41,463 nt of DNA from a virus, in IMG/VR virus record IMGVR_UViG_3300037487_002876, positions 1-41,463 of that record; one strand, given 5' to 3'. Below the pieces are notes generated by a model. It saw only the letters and a program-made list of their open reading frames with translations, did not search any database and was not told the origin of the DNA. This document shows, one piece after another, positions 34,187 through 41,463 of this stretch (position 1 is its first letter; every line of letters starts with the position of its first letter). Both the position numbers and the translations under genes were made by a program.

Positions 34187-34238
34187 TAGTTGCATGTGTA
34201 TAACTTAATCTAAATTATCATTTGGAGATGTGCAGCCT

Positions 34239-35201
34239 ATGGATAAACAAATCACGTTAAAGAACCCAAGAAAATACATCGTCAAAAGTAATTCTTTAGT
34301 AGAAGCACGTTATCGCTTAAGCTTGCAAGAATCCCATGTAATATACTGGCTTCTTACTCAAATCAGACATGATGACGAAGACTTTAAACCTCATCAAATG
34401 AGCATAGTCGAATTTTCTAAAATGATCGGCGTAGAAGTCGACAATCAATACTCAAAATTACGTGATGTCACGCAAAATTTAATGCGTCGTATTTTAAACA
34501 TTTATGAACATGAAAAAAATGAATGGCTACAAGTTGCTTGGCTTAGCTCGGCACGATATCAAGGTAAAAAAGGAATAGTTATTTTAAAGTTTGATCCTGA
34601 TTTAAAACCATATCTTCTTAAGTTACAAAGCCATTTTACCAAGATTGATCTTGTTGACACAATGAAATTAAAAAGCGTTCATTCAATTCGCATGTTTGAG
34701 TTACTGTTGCAATATTTAATCATTGGGAACCGAAAAATAACGATTGAAGACTTACGCTTTTTGTGTGGAATACAACAGAAAGAATATATTGGCTATAACA
34801 TGTTAAAACGTAAGGTTATAGACCGCGCAAAAACCGAGATTAATGCCAAGACAGACTATGACATTGACTACACGGAGATCAAAGAATCTCGCAAGGTTGT
34901 AGCCATAGACTGGACGATCAAGAAAAAGCACCATCTGGAAAGCACTGCTCAAAAAGTACGTCAACTCCAAAAAGAATATCGCTCTGAATCCGCGTTAATT
35001 GACTCATTGGTTGAATATGGCTTTAGTAGAACGATTGCCAAACGATTCATCACCGACAACGGTGAAGACGTTGTCAGTGACGCTCTAAAATCCGTGAACA
35101 TTCAGGTTGAAAGAGGCGGCGTTAAGAATGCTAGAGCGATGCTGCAAACCGCGATCAAGGAAAGGTGGAAACCTGATGTCTATAGAAAGCGAAAATTCTA
35201 A
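34239..35201 (+). CDS. Plasmid replication initiator, Rep_3 family, copy 2
   Basis: 320 residues from ATG 34239, with GGAGA upstream (a GTG at 34230 is too close to that site). Same architecture as rep1, with YIVKSNSLVEARYRLSLQESHVIYWL at the start and SIRMFELLLQYLIIGNRKITIEDLRFLCGI in the second winged helix. From INAKT onward (last about 120 residues) roughly four in five residues are identical to rep1, and the DNA is also very similar, whereas the first two thirds differ a lot. It has its own iterons. It lies between the tail-fiber genes and the portal operon and converges on the fiber gene (4-base overlap). Confidence 0.95.
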   Translation: MDKQITLKNPRKYIVKSNSLVEARYRLSLQESHVIYWLLTQIRHDDEDFKPHQMSIVEFSKMIGVEVDNQYSKLRDVTQNLMRRILNIYEHEKNEWLQVAWLSSARYQGKKGIVILKFDPDLKPYLLKLQSHFTKIDLVDTMKLKSVHSIRMFELLLQYLIIGNRKITIEDLRFLCGIQQKEYIGYNMLKRKVIDRAKTEINAKTDYDIDYTEIKESRKVVAIDWTIKKKHHLESTAQKVRQLQKEYRSESALIDSLVEYGFSRTIAKRFITDNGEDVVSDALKSVNIQVERGGVKNARAMLQTAIKERWKPDVYRKRKF

Positions 35202-37360
35202 ATAAATTCAATCACAATCCGCCCGACACCGCCTCTCAATCCACTACCGGTATTAGCCGCCCCTGGCTGTCCTATACCATATCCACCGGAAAAATCACTA
35301 TCACTGCTCGCAATCGACGGTATTGCCATACCGCTACCTTGATATGTTGTTCCTGATGAATATCCGGAAAAACTCGTGTTCACGTAACCGGATCCACCAC
35401 CGGAGGTTCGACCGTCCGAACCGGAACATCCTCCTCCGAAATAGCCGTCGCCTCCTCCTCCGGTATCATACGAGTCTAGATTGGTTAGAGTTGTTGTCGC
35501 ACCGGCACCTTGTGAAAAACCCGCCTGTATGAATTGAGAAGGCGGACTGGGTGCAGAAACGCCACCGGCAGATTGTGTTCCGCCTGTACCCGGATTCACA
35601 CCGTCTTGGCCTGTTGTTCCGCCACCTGCACCAAGGCCGTTCGTGGTGAATCCGGAACCACCGCCACCGCCGCCAGCAACAGCTAAAATAGTCCCGCCGG
35701 AAGATCCTATGCGCACTTCACTTCTTCCACCGCCGCCGCCGGGATATGTATCACCTGAAATACCCATACCGCCGTTTGGCCATCCGCCTGCGCCGGCACG
35801 AGTGACGCTAATTCCGCCTTCGCCGCCTTGACCCGTTTTGATGTACAGCGTTTGACCGATGTAGCTTGAGGTGTTGAAAAGATAGACCGTATAGCCGCCG
35901 GCACCACTACTTCCACTACCGGCAGAATACAATCCTTGACCACCGCCACCGCCTAATACCTTTACTCTACAGGTGTTTGTGGCACTTGATTGAATGGTGA
36001 GTGTTTGCGTTGACCCCGTGTAGTCAAACATAAATTTAGAAGGAGGAGCAGGCGCAAATTGAAAATTGTTGATTACTTGAACAAGGTATATCTTGCCTGC
36101 CTCGCCAGACAATTTAAATATGAGACAATCAACTGCATTAGCCGCCGTTGATAGTGGCATCAACGTCGAGGTACTTCCAGGTCGATAGATGTTATGAATA
36201 TTTAGGGTTCTGTTTCCGGTAGAATCCTGCTTTACGAAAAGCGTAAACGTGGAAACACCGACTGCACTCCAGCTAATACTACTAATTGCACAGTTGGAAG
36301 AAAGTGTTAGAAATGCAACGTTGCCAAGCGTGGTATCCCAACTAAGACTACTAGAAAAACTGAGCGTTTGATATTTGTCTACTCGCAGATCAGTGTAGCT
36401 TTTTGTGACTGCATCTTGAGAATTAATAGGATCTTGTAAGTTGCTGATCCTATTGTTACCCATGGCAATTGGACTTTGAACATTTAGAGAACTAGAATTG
36501 TAAGAAGCAAGATTGTTGCCGATTAAGGAACCGGTTGTTGCATTTACATTTCCTGACGTTGTCAGACCGTAGCTTAAAAGCGAAACAGTTCCATTAATGT
36601 TCAAATTGTTGATGTATGGGAGCATCCAAGATCCATCACCTCTTAAAAAAGCATTTGAAGAGCTTGGGTAGCCGTTTAGTCTTGAAATGCTGAGCTGGCC
36701 TGTTGTGCCGGTATTTATATCAATACTCGAAGAAGTGGGTGATGCCCATGAACCATCCCCTCTCAAGAAAACAGAAGAGCTTGATGGATAGCCCGATAAA
36801 CGATTAATAGGCAAACTTCCAGACGCTGTCACAGAAGTCAATTGACCGATCGCATTCACCGAAAAACTGGCAGGCCAATTGTAGGTGCCTGATGTCACAC
36901 CGGTATTAAAAATATTGATCAGAGACTGACCATTGCTAGTGGTAACGGTCAATCCGCTATTTGAAATGATTGATGTAATTGGCTGACTTCCAGCATTTGC
37001 ACCGGTCACTTGACCTTGAGCGTTGATCGTCAAAGAGTTTGGCCAATTGTAGCTTCCCGGCGTGATACCAACGGAAGCGATGCTAATCGTGCCGCTAGAG
37101 GTGATCGTTCCACCGGTGAGTCCGGTGCCGGCACTGATACTTGTGACCGTCCCGGGTGCGTTTGTTGTCACCCATGATTCAGACGCCAGCGGATACCACC
37201 CGCTTCCGTCACAATATTCTAGCTTCACCGCTGGAAGTCCCAAATTAATCCGAAATTCAGGAACAATAATCGGTTCAAGCAAAATATCAGATACAACAGA
37301 TTCTTCATTTAAACTCTGAATCTGAGATTTTGATCTTTTTCTTTTCAGCCTAGCTGCCAT
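35198..37360 (-). CDS. Tail fiber protein with glycine-rich C-terminal domain
   Basis: About 720 residues from ATG 37360, with an AGG site inside the previous gene. N-terminal basic segment, then KLEYCDGSGWYPLAS at about 45-60, then fiber repeats (SVSAGTGLT-type, repeated LRGDGSWASP and LSGYPSS/LNGYPSS units), then a C-terminal domain full of GGGG runs (FSGGYGIG, GGGGRSEVRIG), as in Gly-rich tip domains of phage fibers. Likely a receptor-binding distal fiber. The LEYxDG motif is the second half of a domain whose first half ends the previous gene. Confidence 0.75.
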   Translation of the reverse strand: MAARLKRKRSKSQIQSLNEESVVSDILLEPIIVPEFRINLGLPAVKLEYCDGSGWYPLASESWVTTNAPGTVTSISAGTGLTGGTITSSGTISIASVGITPGSYNWPNSLTINAQGQVTGANAGSQPITSIISNSGLTVTTSNGQSLINIFNTGVTSGTYNWPASFSVNAIGQLTSVTASGSLPINRLSGYPSSSSVFLRGDGSWASPTSSSIDINTGTTGQLSISRLNGYPSSSNAFLRGDGSWMLPYINNLNINGTVSLLSYGLTTSGNVNATTGSLIGNNLASYNSSSLNVQSPIAMGNNRISNLQDPINSQDAVTKSYTDLRVDKYQTLSFSSSLSWDTTLGNVAFLTLSSNCAISSISWSAVGVSTFTLFVKQDSTGNRTLNIHNIYRPGSTSTLMPLSTAANAVDCLIFKLSGEAGKIYLVQVINNFQFAPAPPSKFMFDYTGSTQTLTIQSSATNTCRVKVLGGGGGQGLYSAGSGSSGAGGYTVYLFNTSSYIGQTLYIKTGQGGEGGISVTRAGAGGWPNGGMGISGDTYPGGGGGRSEVRIGSSGGTILAVAGGGGGGSGFTTNGLGAGGGTTGQDGVNPGTGGTQSAGGVSAPSPPSQFIQAGFSQGAGATTTLTNLDSYDTGGGGDGYFGGGCSGSDGRTSGGGSGYVNTSFSGYSSGTTYQGSGMAIPSIASSDSDFSGGYGIGQPGAANTGSGLRGGVGRIVIEFI

Positions 37361-38081
37361 TGTTGTACCTAATTGTACCGGCAACAAGCGTTGACGGCCT
37401 TTGTGCCGTCGTTCCGCCCGGCATCGTAGCACCGCCCGTCCCCGGAAAGACGGGATTCGAAGAAATACTCAAAGTTGCCACACCGTTAACGATACTAACG
37501 TTAATTTGATTGGTAGTTCCTTGGATGTTCTGAATCGAATTTTTTGACGATAGACGCGCAAACGTGACGGCACTCGTACCCACGGTAGTCACCTGGCTGG
37601 TCAACATCCACTCACTCACGCCGTTGATCGTACCTAGAATGACCGGAAAAATGAGTCCTTGATCCATTTCAAAAAATTCATCTAAATTCGTCACTCGTGT
37701 GAGAACCCAGTTCGTTGATGCTGAACCTACATTCGTGACCGTATAGGTACCGTTTTGGAATGATGAAGTTTGATCCTTCACCAAAACCCTTTCTCCGGCT
37801 ATCGGTGCGAAGCCGTCAAATGCCAAAACAGCCTGTGCGCCGGAGTTGGTTAACGTAGCTCCAACGCCTGATGCTCCATTGGCATATGTTGCCGTAAGAT
37901 TGGCCGTGGTTGCAAGAATACATGGTGCTTCAACGGTGGTTGAGTTCAAAACGAAATTCTCGGTTGCAAGAAAGTAGTTTCCGATTCCATCCGTATATTC
38001 AAACTTTCCTGTCGGTTGTGGAATTAGTTTCAGCGACTTTTTAAGATCTTGAGTTTTCGTTTTTTCTGGATTATCTAACAT
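37350..38081 (-). CDS. Tail fiber component (middle), ends in RYN motif
   Basis: 243 residues. N-terminal KFEYTDGIGNYFLATENFV (about 26-44), a beta-rich middle, then the C-terminal PGGTTAQRPSTLVAGTIRYN close to the end. The RYN-box motif (GTTxxRP...G-x-x-RYN) normally continues in one chain into a FEY-x-DG strand. Here the frame stops right after RYNNGS and the following gene begins with the matching strand. An AAAGG site inside the previous gene precedes its ATG. Overlaps the next gene by 11 bases. Confidence 0.7.
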   Translation of the reverse strand: MLDNPEKTKTQDLKKSLKLIPQPTGKFEYTDGIGNYFLATENFVLNSTTVEAPCILATTANLTATYANGASGVGATLTNSGAQAVLAFDGFAPIAGERVLVKDQTSSFQNGTYTVTNVGSASTNWVLTRVTNLDEFFEMDQGLIFPVILGTINGVSEWMLTSQVTTVGTSAVTFARLSSKNSIQNIQGTTNQINVSIVNGVATLSISSNPVFPGTGGATMPGGTTAQRPSTLVAGTIRYNNGS

Positions 38082-38085
38082 TTTT

Positions 38086-39177
38086 TTACCTTTCTAATGG
38101 TTGTGGATTCGTGTTGTAACGAAGCCTTCCTGCTATCGGAACGGGGCTTCTTTCTTCTGTTGTGCCGGATGGAAAAACCACACCGTATTTCCCTTCAAAC
38201 TGAGGATTCGGTGCAAACTTGGTGACGACAGGACTACTCAAAAGTCCGACTCCAACCACATCTCCAACTAACGTCACGGTTGCATTGTCAAAATCACTTC
38301 TCAAAGACGACACATCCGATTGCAAAAAACCAATCTGAATGCCGTGAGAAACTACAGTGAGACTTAGCCCGGCAACGGTCAGTACCAGTCCGGCAACCGT
38401 TGCCGCCAAGCCTGCCACTTCTGCTTCAAGAGCGGCAAGGGCAGCTCCAAGTGCAACAAGCTCAGCCTCTATGGCAACAATACTCGCTTCTAGGGCGGCC
38501 ACTTGTGTTTGCAGTGCGAGAACCTCAGACTGCAATATGCCAATTTCCAAAAGCATTTCTTCAATCTGCGCTTCTGCCGCAATCTGCCAGTTCTCAAGTT
38601 CTGTAACAGCTGTTTGCAAAGATGTCACTTTCGTCTCAAGTTCATTCACTTGCAGTTGCAGTTCTTCCACTTTGAATTCAAGCTCACTCAACCCGTCAGA
38701 TTCCACAGGTCGATTAAAAATATTGCCACGCCAAATACGCTTGTAGGTCAAATCAGGCAAGTTTGATGGAAGAATCGTTGATTGCGCTGCCGGTTTATTA
38801 AAAATATCGCCCACCCACACCTGTTGCCAAGGAAGATACGGCTTCATGTAGTCCGACCCCGGTGACGCAATCTCGATGAATCCTTGCACATTTTTCATCA
38901 TACCGTCTTCAAGATTGCTCAAGGCTTGCGCGTTTGGAAGAAGAGTCGCTGGATGGTTCAAGACAAATGTCGACTCAGAGATTTTTTCGACCTTGTCTTC
39001 AAGACTTCTCAAATCAATAGTCAGATCAATCAGTTTGAAGGACGGTGTCGGTCGGTTGTGCTTGTCACCTATCCAAATGTAGCCAAGTTCCAAATCCGGT
39101 AATTGAAAGTGTGATGATAGAATGCCAGTGACGGGTGAAATGAACGGATCGGTGTAGCCTGTAAGATATTTCATCAC
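38086..39177 (-). CDS. Tail fiber component (proximal), coiled coil
   Basis: 363 residues. Three related blocks near the N-terminus contain W-x-G-(D/N)-x-x-N-(R/K)-P (IWIGDKHNRP, VWVGDIFNKP, IWRGNIFNRP). A long heptad coiled coil follows (about 165-270, LELVALGAALAALEAEV style), then FPSGTTEERSPVPIAG and RLRYN near the end. A trimeric fiber stalk is likely. It overlaps the patatin gene by 4 bases, so the two are co-translated. Confidence 0.7.
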   Translation of the reverse strand: MMKYLTGYTDPFISPVTGILSSHFQLPDLELGYIWIGDKHNRPTPSFKLIDLTIDLRSLEDKVEKISESTFVLNHPATLLPNAQALSNLEDGMMKNVQGFIEIASPGSDYMKPYLPWQQVWVGDIFNKPAAQSTILPSNLPDLTYKRIWRGNIFNRPVESDGLSELEFKVEELQLQVNELETKVTSLQTAVTELENWQIAAEAQIEEMLLEIGILQSEVLALQTQVAALEASIVAIEAELVALGAALAALEAEVAGLAATVAGLVLTVAGLSLTVVSHGIQIGFLQSDVSSLRSDFDNATVTLVGDVVGVGLLSSPVVTKFAPNPQFEGKYGVVFPSGTTEERSPVPIAGRLRYNTNPQPLER

Positions 39178-40307
39178 CCACCCGCATTAAAATGTGCAAT
39201 AAATTTCTGAATCTCCAAGAAATCAGTATCATATTGCGTCATCGCATATTGTTCTAGGTTCGCTAAATTTGCAGGAGAGTAGTTGTCTAAACTCGAATCT
39301 TGTCCCGGCAAAAACCGATACTGAAAGCGATTGAAAAAGATATCGTCATACGCATCTGTTGCTTCAAATTCCATCACCTTCGCATTCAGTTCTTGTGGCC
39401 CGGGAATGAAAACGTTATCCATCAGATAGAAAATGTAGTCGACGTTATACGGTGCAATGCTATTCAGATTTTGCGTCAAAAACATCACCTGTTCTTTTTT
39501 ATCCGGATATTTTTTTAAAAGCTTTTGTCTGATTTTTTCGATTTCTTTTTTCGTTTCTTGTTCCAGCTCGGAATCAACGGTTTTCAATTTTAACGTCGTT
39601 TCCGGTATGAAGTCATTGTGCGCAACACCCGTACCGACGGAAAGAATGCAAAAACGTGCAACTCCGGGAAACATCTTCTTAGCTACCGAATAGGCAAGCG
39701 TTACCGGATTGTTGACATAGACACCGCCGTCAATCATCGTATGGCTATTAACCGATGCAGGCGGAAAGTAAAGCGGCGCAGCACTCGTTGCAAGTCCAAC
39801 ATCAACGACGGATCGATCGGCACCGCTCAAGAACGGTTCAAGACCTGAAATGTTGGAAAATATAGCGGCTTCATCTTCATGCGTATCCCACGCAGGAATG
39901 ATCACTTTTGTCAAAAGGGAGGAAAGAGGAAGTGTTTCACCAAAAACGTCTACTAAAGCTGTTCTGAGCGGAGCTTGAGCGTAAAAAGTTGATGGGTAGG
40001 TTGGTAATCCCATGATGACACTGAACTTGTAGGCGGATAGCGGCAAGATAGAATTGTAGGCAAAAATACTAGAACCTTTACTTGCGAAAAACTGTCTCAT
40101 CTCTTCAGGCGTTTTCCCGTATGCATACCCTAACGCCTGTATCCCGCCAATACTTGTACCGGTGATGATATCAAATTCATCGTACAAGCGATTTGGCGCA
40201 ATGCCTGCATCAAGGCAAAATCGCTTCAGAAAAGTAGCGGAAAAATATCCTCTCATACCGCCACCGTCCAAAGACAAGATCTTCACCGTTTTTGAAGATG
40301 AATCCAT
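39174..40307 (-). CDS. Patatin-like phospholipase
   Basis: 377 residues with all catalytic parts: oxyanion hole DGGGMRG (14-20), nucleophile Ser52 in GTSIGG (50-55), ATSAAPLYFPP at about 173-183, and catalytic Asp193 in DGGVYVNNP. Such enzymes hydrolyse acyl chains of phospholipids; in intracellular bacteria several are effectors acting on host membranes. No signal peptide. It lies in the late cluster between a lipoprotein and a fiber gene, an unusual place. Possible roles: virion-borne lipase, lysis enzyme, anti-host effector or defence/anti-defence. The sequence does not decide. Catalytic residues are intact. Confidence 0.92.
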   Translation of the reverse strand: MDSSSKTVKILSLDGGGMRGYFSATFLKRFCLDAGIAPNRLYDEFDIITGTSIGGIQALGYAYGKTPEEMRQFFASKGSSIFAYNSILPLSAYKFSVIMGLPTYPSTFYAQAPLRTALVDVFGETLPLSSLLTKVIIPAWDTHEDEAAIFSNISGLEPFLSGADRSVVDVGLATSAAPLYFPPASVNSHTMIDGGVYVNNPVTLAYSVAKKMFPGVARFCILSVGTGVAHNDFIPETTLKLKTVDSELEQETKKEIEKIRQKLLKKYPDKKEQVMFLTQNLNSIAPYNVDYIFYLMDNVFIPGPQELNAKVMEFEATDAYDDIFFNRFQYRFLPGQDSSLDNYSPANLANLEQYAMTQYDTDFLEIQKFIAHFNAGG

Positions 40308-40309
40308 TG

Positions 40310-40579
40310 TTATCGTCTTGGCCTTCCTGCCTCGATTCTTAAACTTCTTCTTTTGTTTTCCAAAGAATTAGAACTACTTTGGTATCTACCTAAACGCCTT
40401 TCCGGAAAAGCTGCGGGCGGATAGGCCGCTAGAGCTGGATAGGGATGTAGTCGTTCTTCTTCGTCAACAACGTCATCAACAACTGTTCTTGCCTCTTCTT
40501 CAAAAAAAACAGCCGGAAGACATCCAACTAGGAAAGATCCTGCTAAAAAGATACATGTTACCAATTTTAAGTTACTCAT
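40310..40579 (-). CDS. Small lipoprotein
   Basis: 89 residues: a short signal peptide with a lipobox LVGC at about 17-20, so Cys20 should be lipidated. The mature part is acidic, then Pro/Ala-rich and finally basic (RRSLRIEAGRPRR). Size and lipobox resemble outer-membrane spanins, but Pro richness is moderate and no partner inner spanin is proved. It follows terL by 10 bases and precedes patatin by 3, all in one transcription direction. Confidence 0.75.
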   Translation of the reverse strand: MSNLKLVTCIFLAGSFLVGCLPAVFFEEEARTVVDDVVDEEERLHPYPALAAYPPAAFPERRLGRYQSSSNSLENKRRSLRIEAGRPRR

Positions 40580-40588
40580 TTTTTCCTC

Positions 40589-41463
40589 TTAAATTAAACC
40601 TGAATTTGCCCATTTTGGGGTAGTATCGTAAGCAAACTCCACAGCTGTTCTTGCTTGCGCTAAACCATTCAGCGCATAGAACATCGCATCCAAACAATGA
40701 TCATTCTTCTTAATGATGATGCCGTTCTCATCTCTGGCGTATTGCCGAAACTCATTCACCGCATGCCGACAGCCAACACCTTTTTCACTATGGAATATCT
40801 TGAATCTGTCCCCACGAACCCGTTCATAGATTTCATCAATCACCGCTTCTTTGGCATTGTTCGTTTTGTGAGCTTTGACTAGACGAAGCCCCGACTTAAT
40901 CTGCAGAAAATCTAACGTCTTTTCTTTTGTGTGCATGTTTTCACCGGCACCTGCAGGATCAACCATTCCTGTACACCAGTCAGGTACCATCTGAAGGATA
41001 TTGTTTGCATGTTCGGTCGGTGTCGCATTACTCAGCTTGTAATCTCGTACCACATAGACAATATCCGAATCACGGTCATGAGCAAGAAGTACACAACCCC
41101 ATGTCCCTCCTGAGGAGGCCGATGGATCAAGCCCGTAAACGCAAGCGAAATGCTTTGGAATCTCAAACGGTTCAACGAACAATTCCGATTCCATCATCGT
41201 GAAAACCTTGCCTTGGCCAAACACAGGCACGCCGTGTTCACGCGCTTCTAATTGCCATTTTGGAATGGATTTTCTAAGGTGATCGATCGTTTCCTGTTTT
41301 AAATACGGATTGTCTTGCCAAGATGCAGTGATATAAAAACGGCCGTCCTTGACTTCACCTTCCGCACCGTTGTCCAGAAAGTGCGCAATCAAATCGTCCT
41401 TGCCTTTTTCCGGCCACATACTCGCCACCAGAAACGTCTTCTCCTTGTCAAACTCCGAGATCC
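40589..41463 (-). CDS. terL: Terminase large subunit, C-terminal part (starts at 680 across the join)
   Basis: Continues the terL reading frame from position 1. The C-terminal nuclease half has VYGLDPSASSGGTWG (first Asp of the RNase-H-like site), MVDPAGAGEN, and the final DHCLDAMFYALNG (last acidic residues). Bases 41337-41463 duplicate 1-127. It is followed by the lipoprotein gene 10 bases on, so transcription continues into the late cluster. Confidence 0.95.
   Translation of the reverse strand, partial: ISEFDKEKTFLVASMWPEKGKDDLIAHFLDNGAEGEVKDGRFYITASWQDNPYLKQETIDHLRKSIPKWQLEAREHGVPVFGQGKVFTMMESELFVEPFEIPKHFACVYGLDPSASSGGTWGCVLLAHDRDSDIVYVVRDYKLSNATPTEHANNILQMVPDWCTGMVDPAGAGENMHTKEKTLDFLQIKSGLRLVKAHKTNNAKEAVIDEIYERVRGDRFKIFHSEKGVGCRHAVNEFRQYARDENGIIIKKNDHCLDAMFYALNGLAQARTAVEFAYDTTPKWANSGLI
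41337..41463. repeat. Terminal direct repeat (circular overlap), right copy
   Basis: Identical to 1-127. Removing one copy gives the circle of 41,336 bp and restores terL. Confidence 0.95.

Noticed and set aside
35400-35840. Proline-rich plus-strand frame opposite the fiber gene
   Set aside because: It is the complement of Gly-rich codons of the fiber tip and not an independent gene.

Overview
The first 127 bases (1-127) are repeated exactly at the end (41337-41463), and the gene for the large terminase subunit reads across that join. The window is therefore one closed circle of 41,336 bp, opened inside terL, with a 127-bp assembly overlap. It looks like a temperate podovirus that lives as a plasmid (a phage-plasmid). 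It has a short-tailed-phage morphogenesis set, a phage replication/recombination operon and three plasmid replication initiators. I see no integrase, no ParA/ParB pair and no tRNA. The DNA is AT-rich. The Rpn-type PD-(D/E)XK protein and the ProP-like MFS transporter resemble genes common in intracellular Alphaproteobacteria (Rickettsiales/Holosporales type), so an obligate or facultative intracellular Gram-negative host is my tentative guess. An outer-membrane barrel and a lipobox lipoprotein support a Gram-negative host.

Layout: 1-680 (-) is the N-terminal part of terL, continuing at 41463-40589. A cargo block (910-3330) lies between terL and a small-terminase-like gene (3985-4359): Rpn nuclease, HU protein and a secreted barrel protein, with strong terminators after the Rpn and HU genes. 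4872-5190 is a gene-free, origin-like region with two opposed arrays of an 11-bp repeat around an AT-rich core. 5417-7767 (+) is a second cargo block with an MFS transporter and a translationally coupled unknown protein. Three 32-bp palindromic repeats (7834-7922) precede the early operon 8025-14755 (+): primase-helicase, Sak4-like ATPase, SSB-like protein, double-HTH protein, Cas4-like nuclease, RuvC-like resolvase and regulators. It meets rep1 (Rep_3, -, 21-bp iterons) head-on.

Region 16066-19639 holds small membrane proteins, a 35-bp perfect palindrome, a MarR-like regulator and a RepA_C-type initiator with its own origin-like sequence at 19668-19783. Late genes run on the minus strand from a good sigma-70-like promoter at 33900-33928: small virion protein, P22-like portal, scaffold, N4-gp56-type coat, head-tail adaptor, gp10-like protein, repeat-rich fiber, GNAT-like protein and three internal/ejection proteins, ending at 19787. 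A second Rep_3 replicon (33960-35201) splits this block from the rest of the late genes (40579 down to 35198): lipoprotein, patatin phospholipase and three consecutive fiber proteins.

How it may work together: the initiators with their iterons and DnaA boxes would keep the element as a plasmid. The primase-helicase with SSB, Sak4, nuclease and resolvase would drive phage replication and recombination, and terS/terL would package DNA. The most unusual points are the three initiators on one 41-kb phage, a pair of Rep_3 proteins with near-identical C-termini but different iterons, the inverted 11-bp arrays, a fiber domain apparently split across two gene boundaries, and a patatin phospholipase in a phage with no recognisable endolysin.
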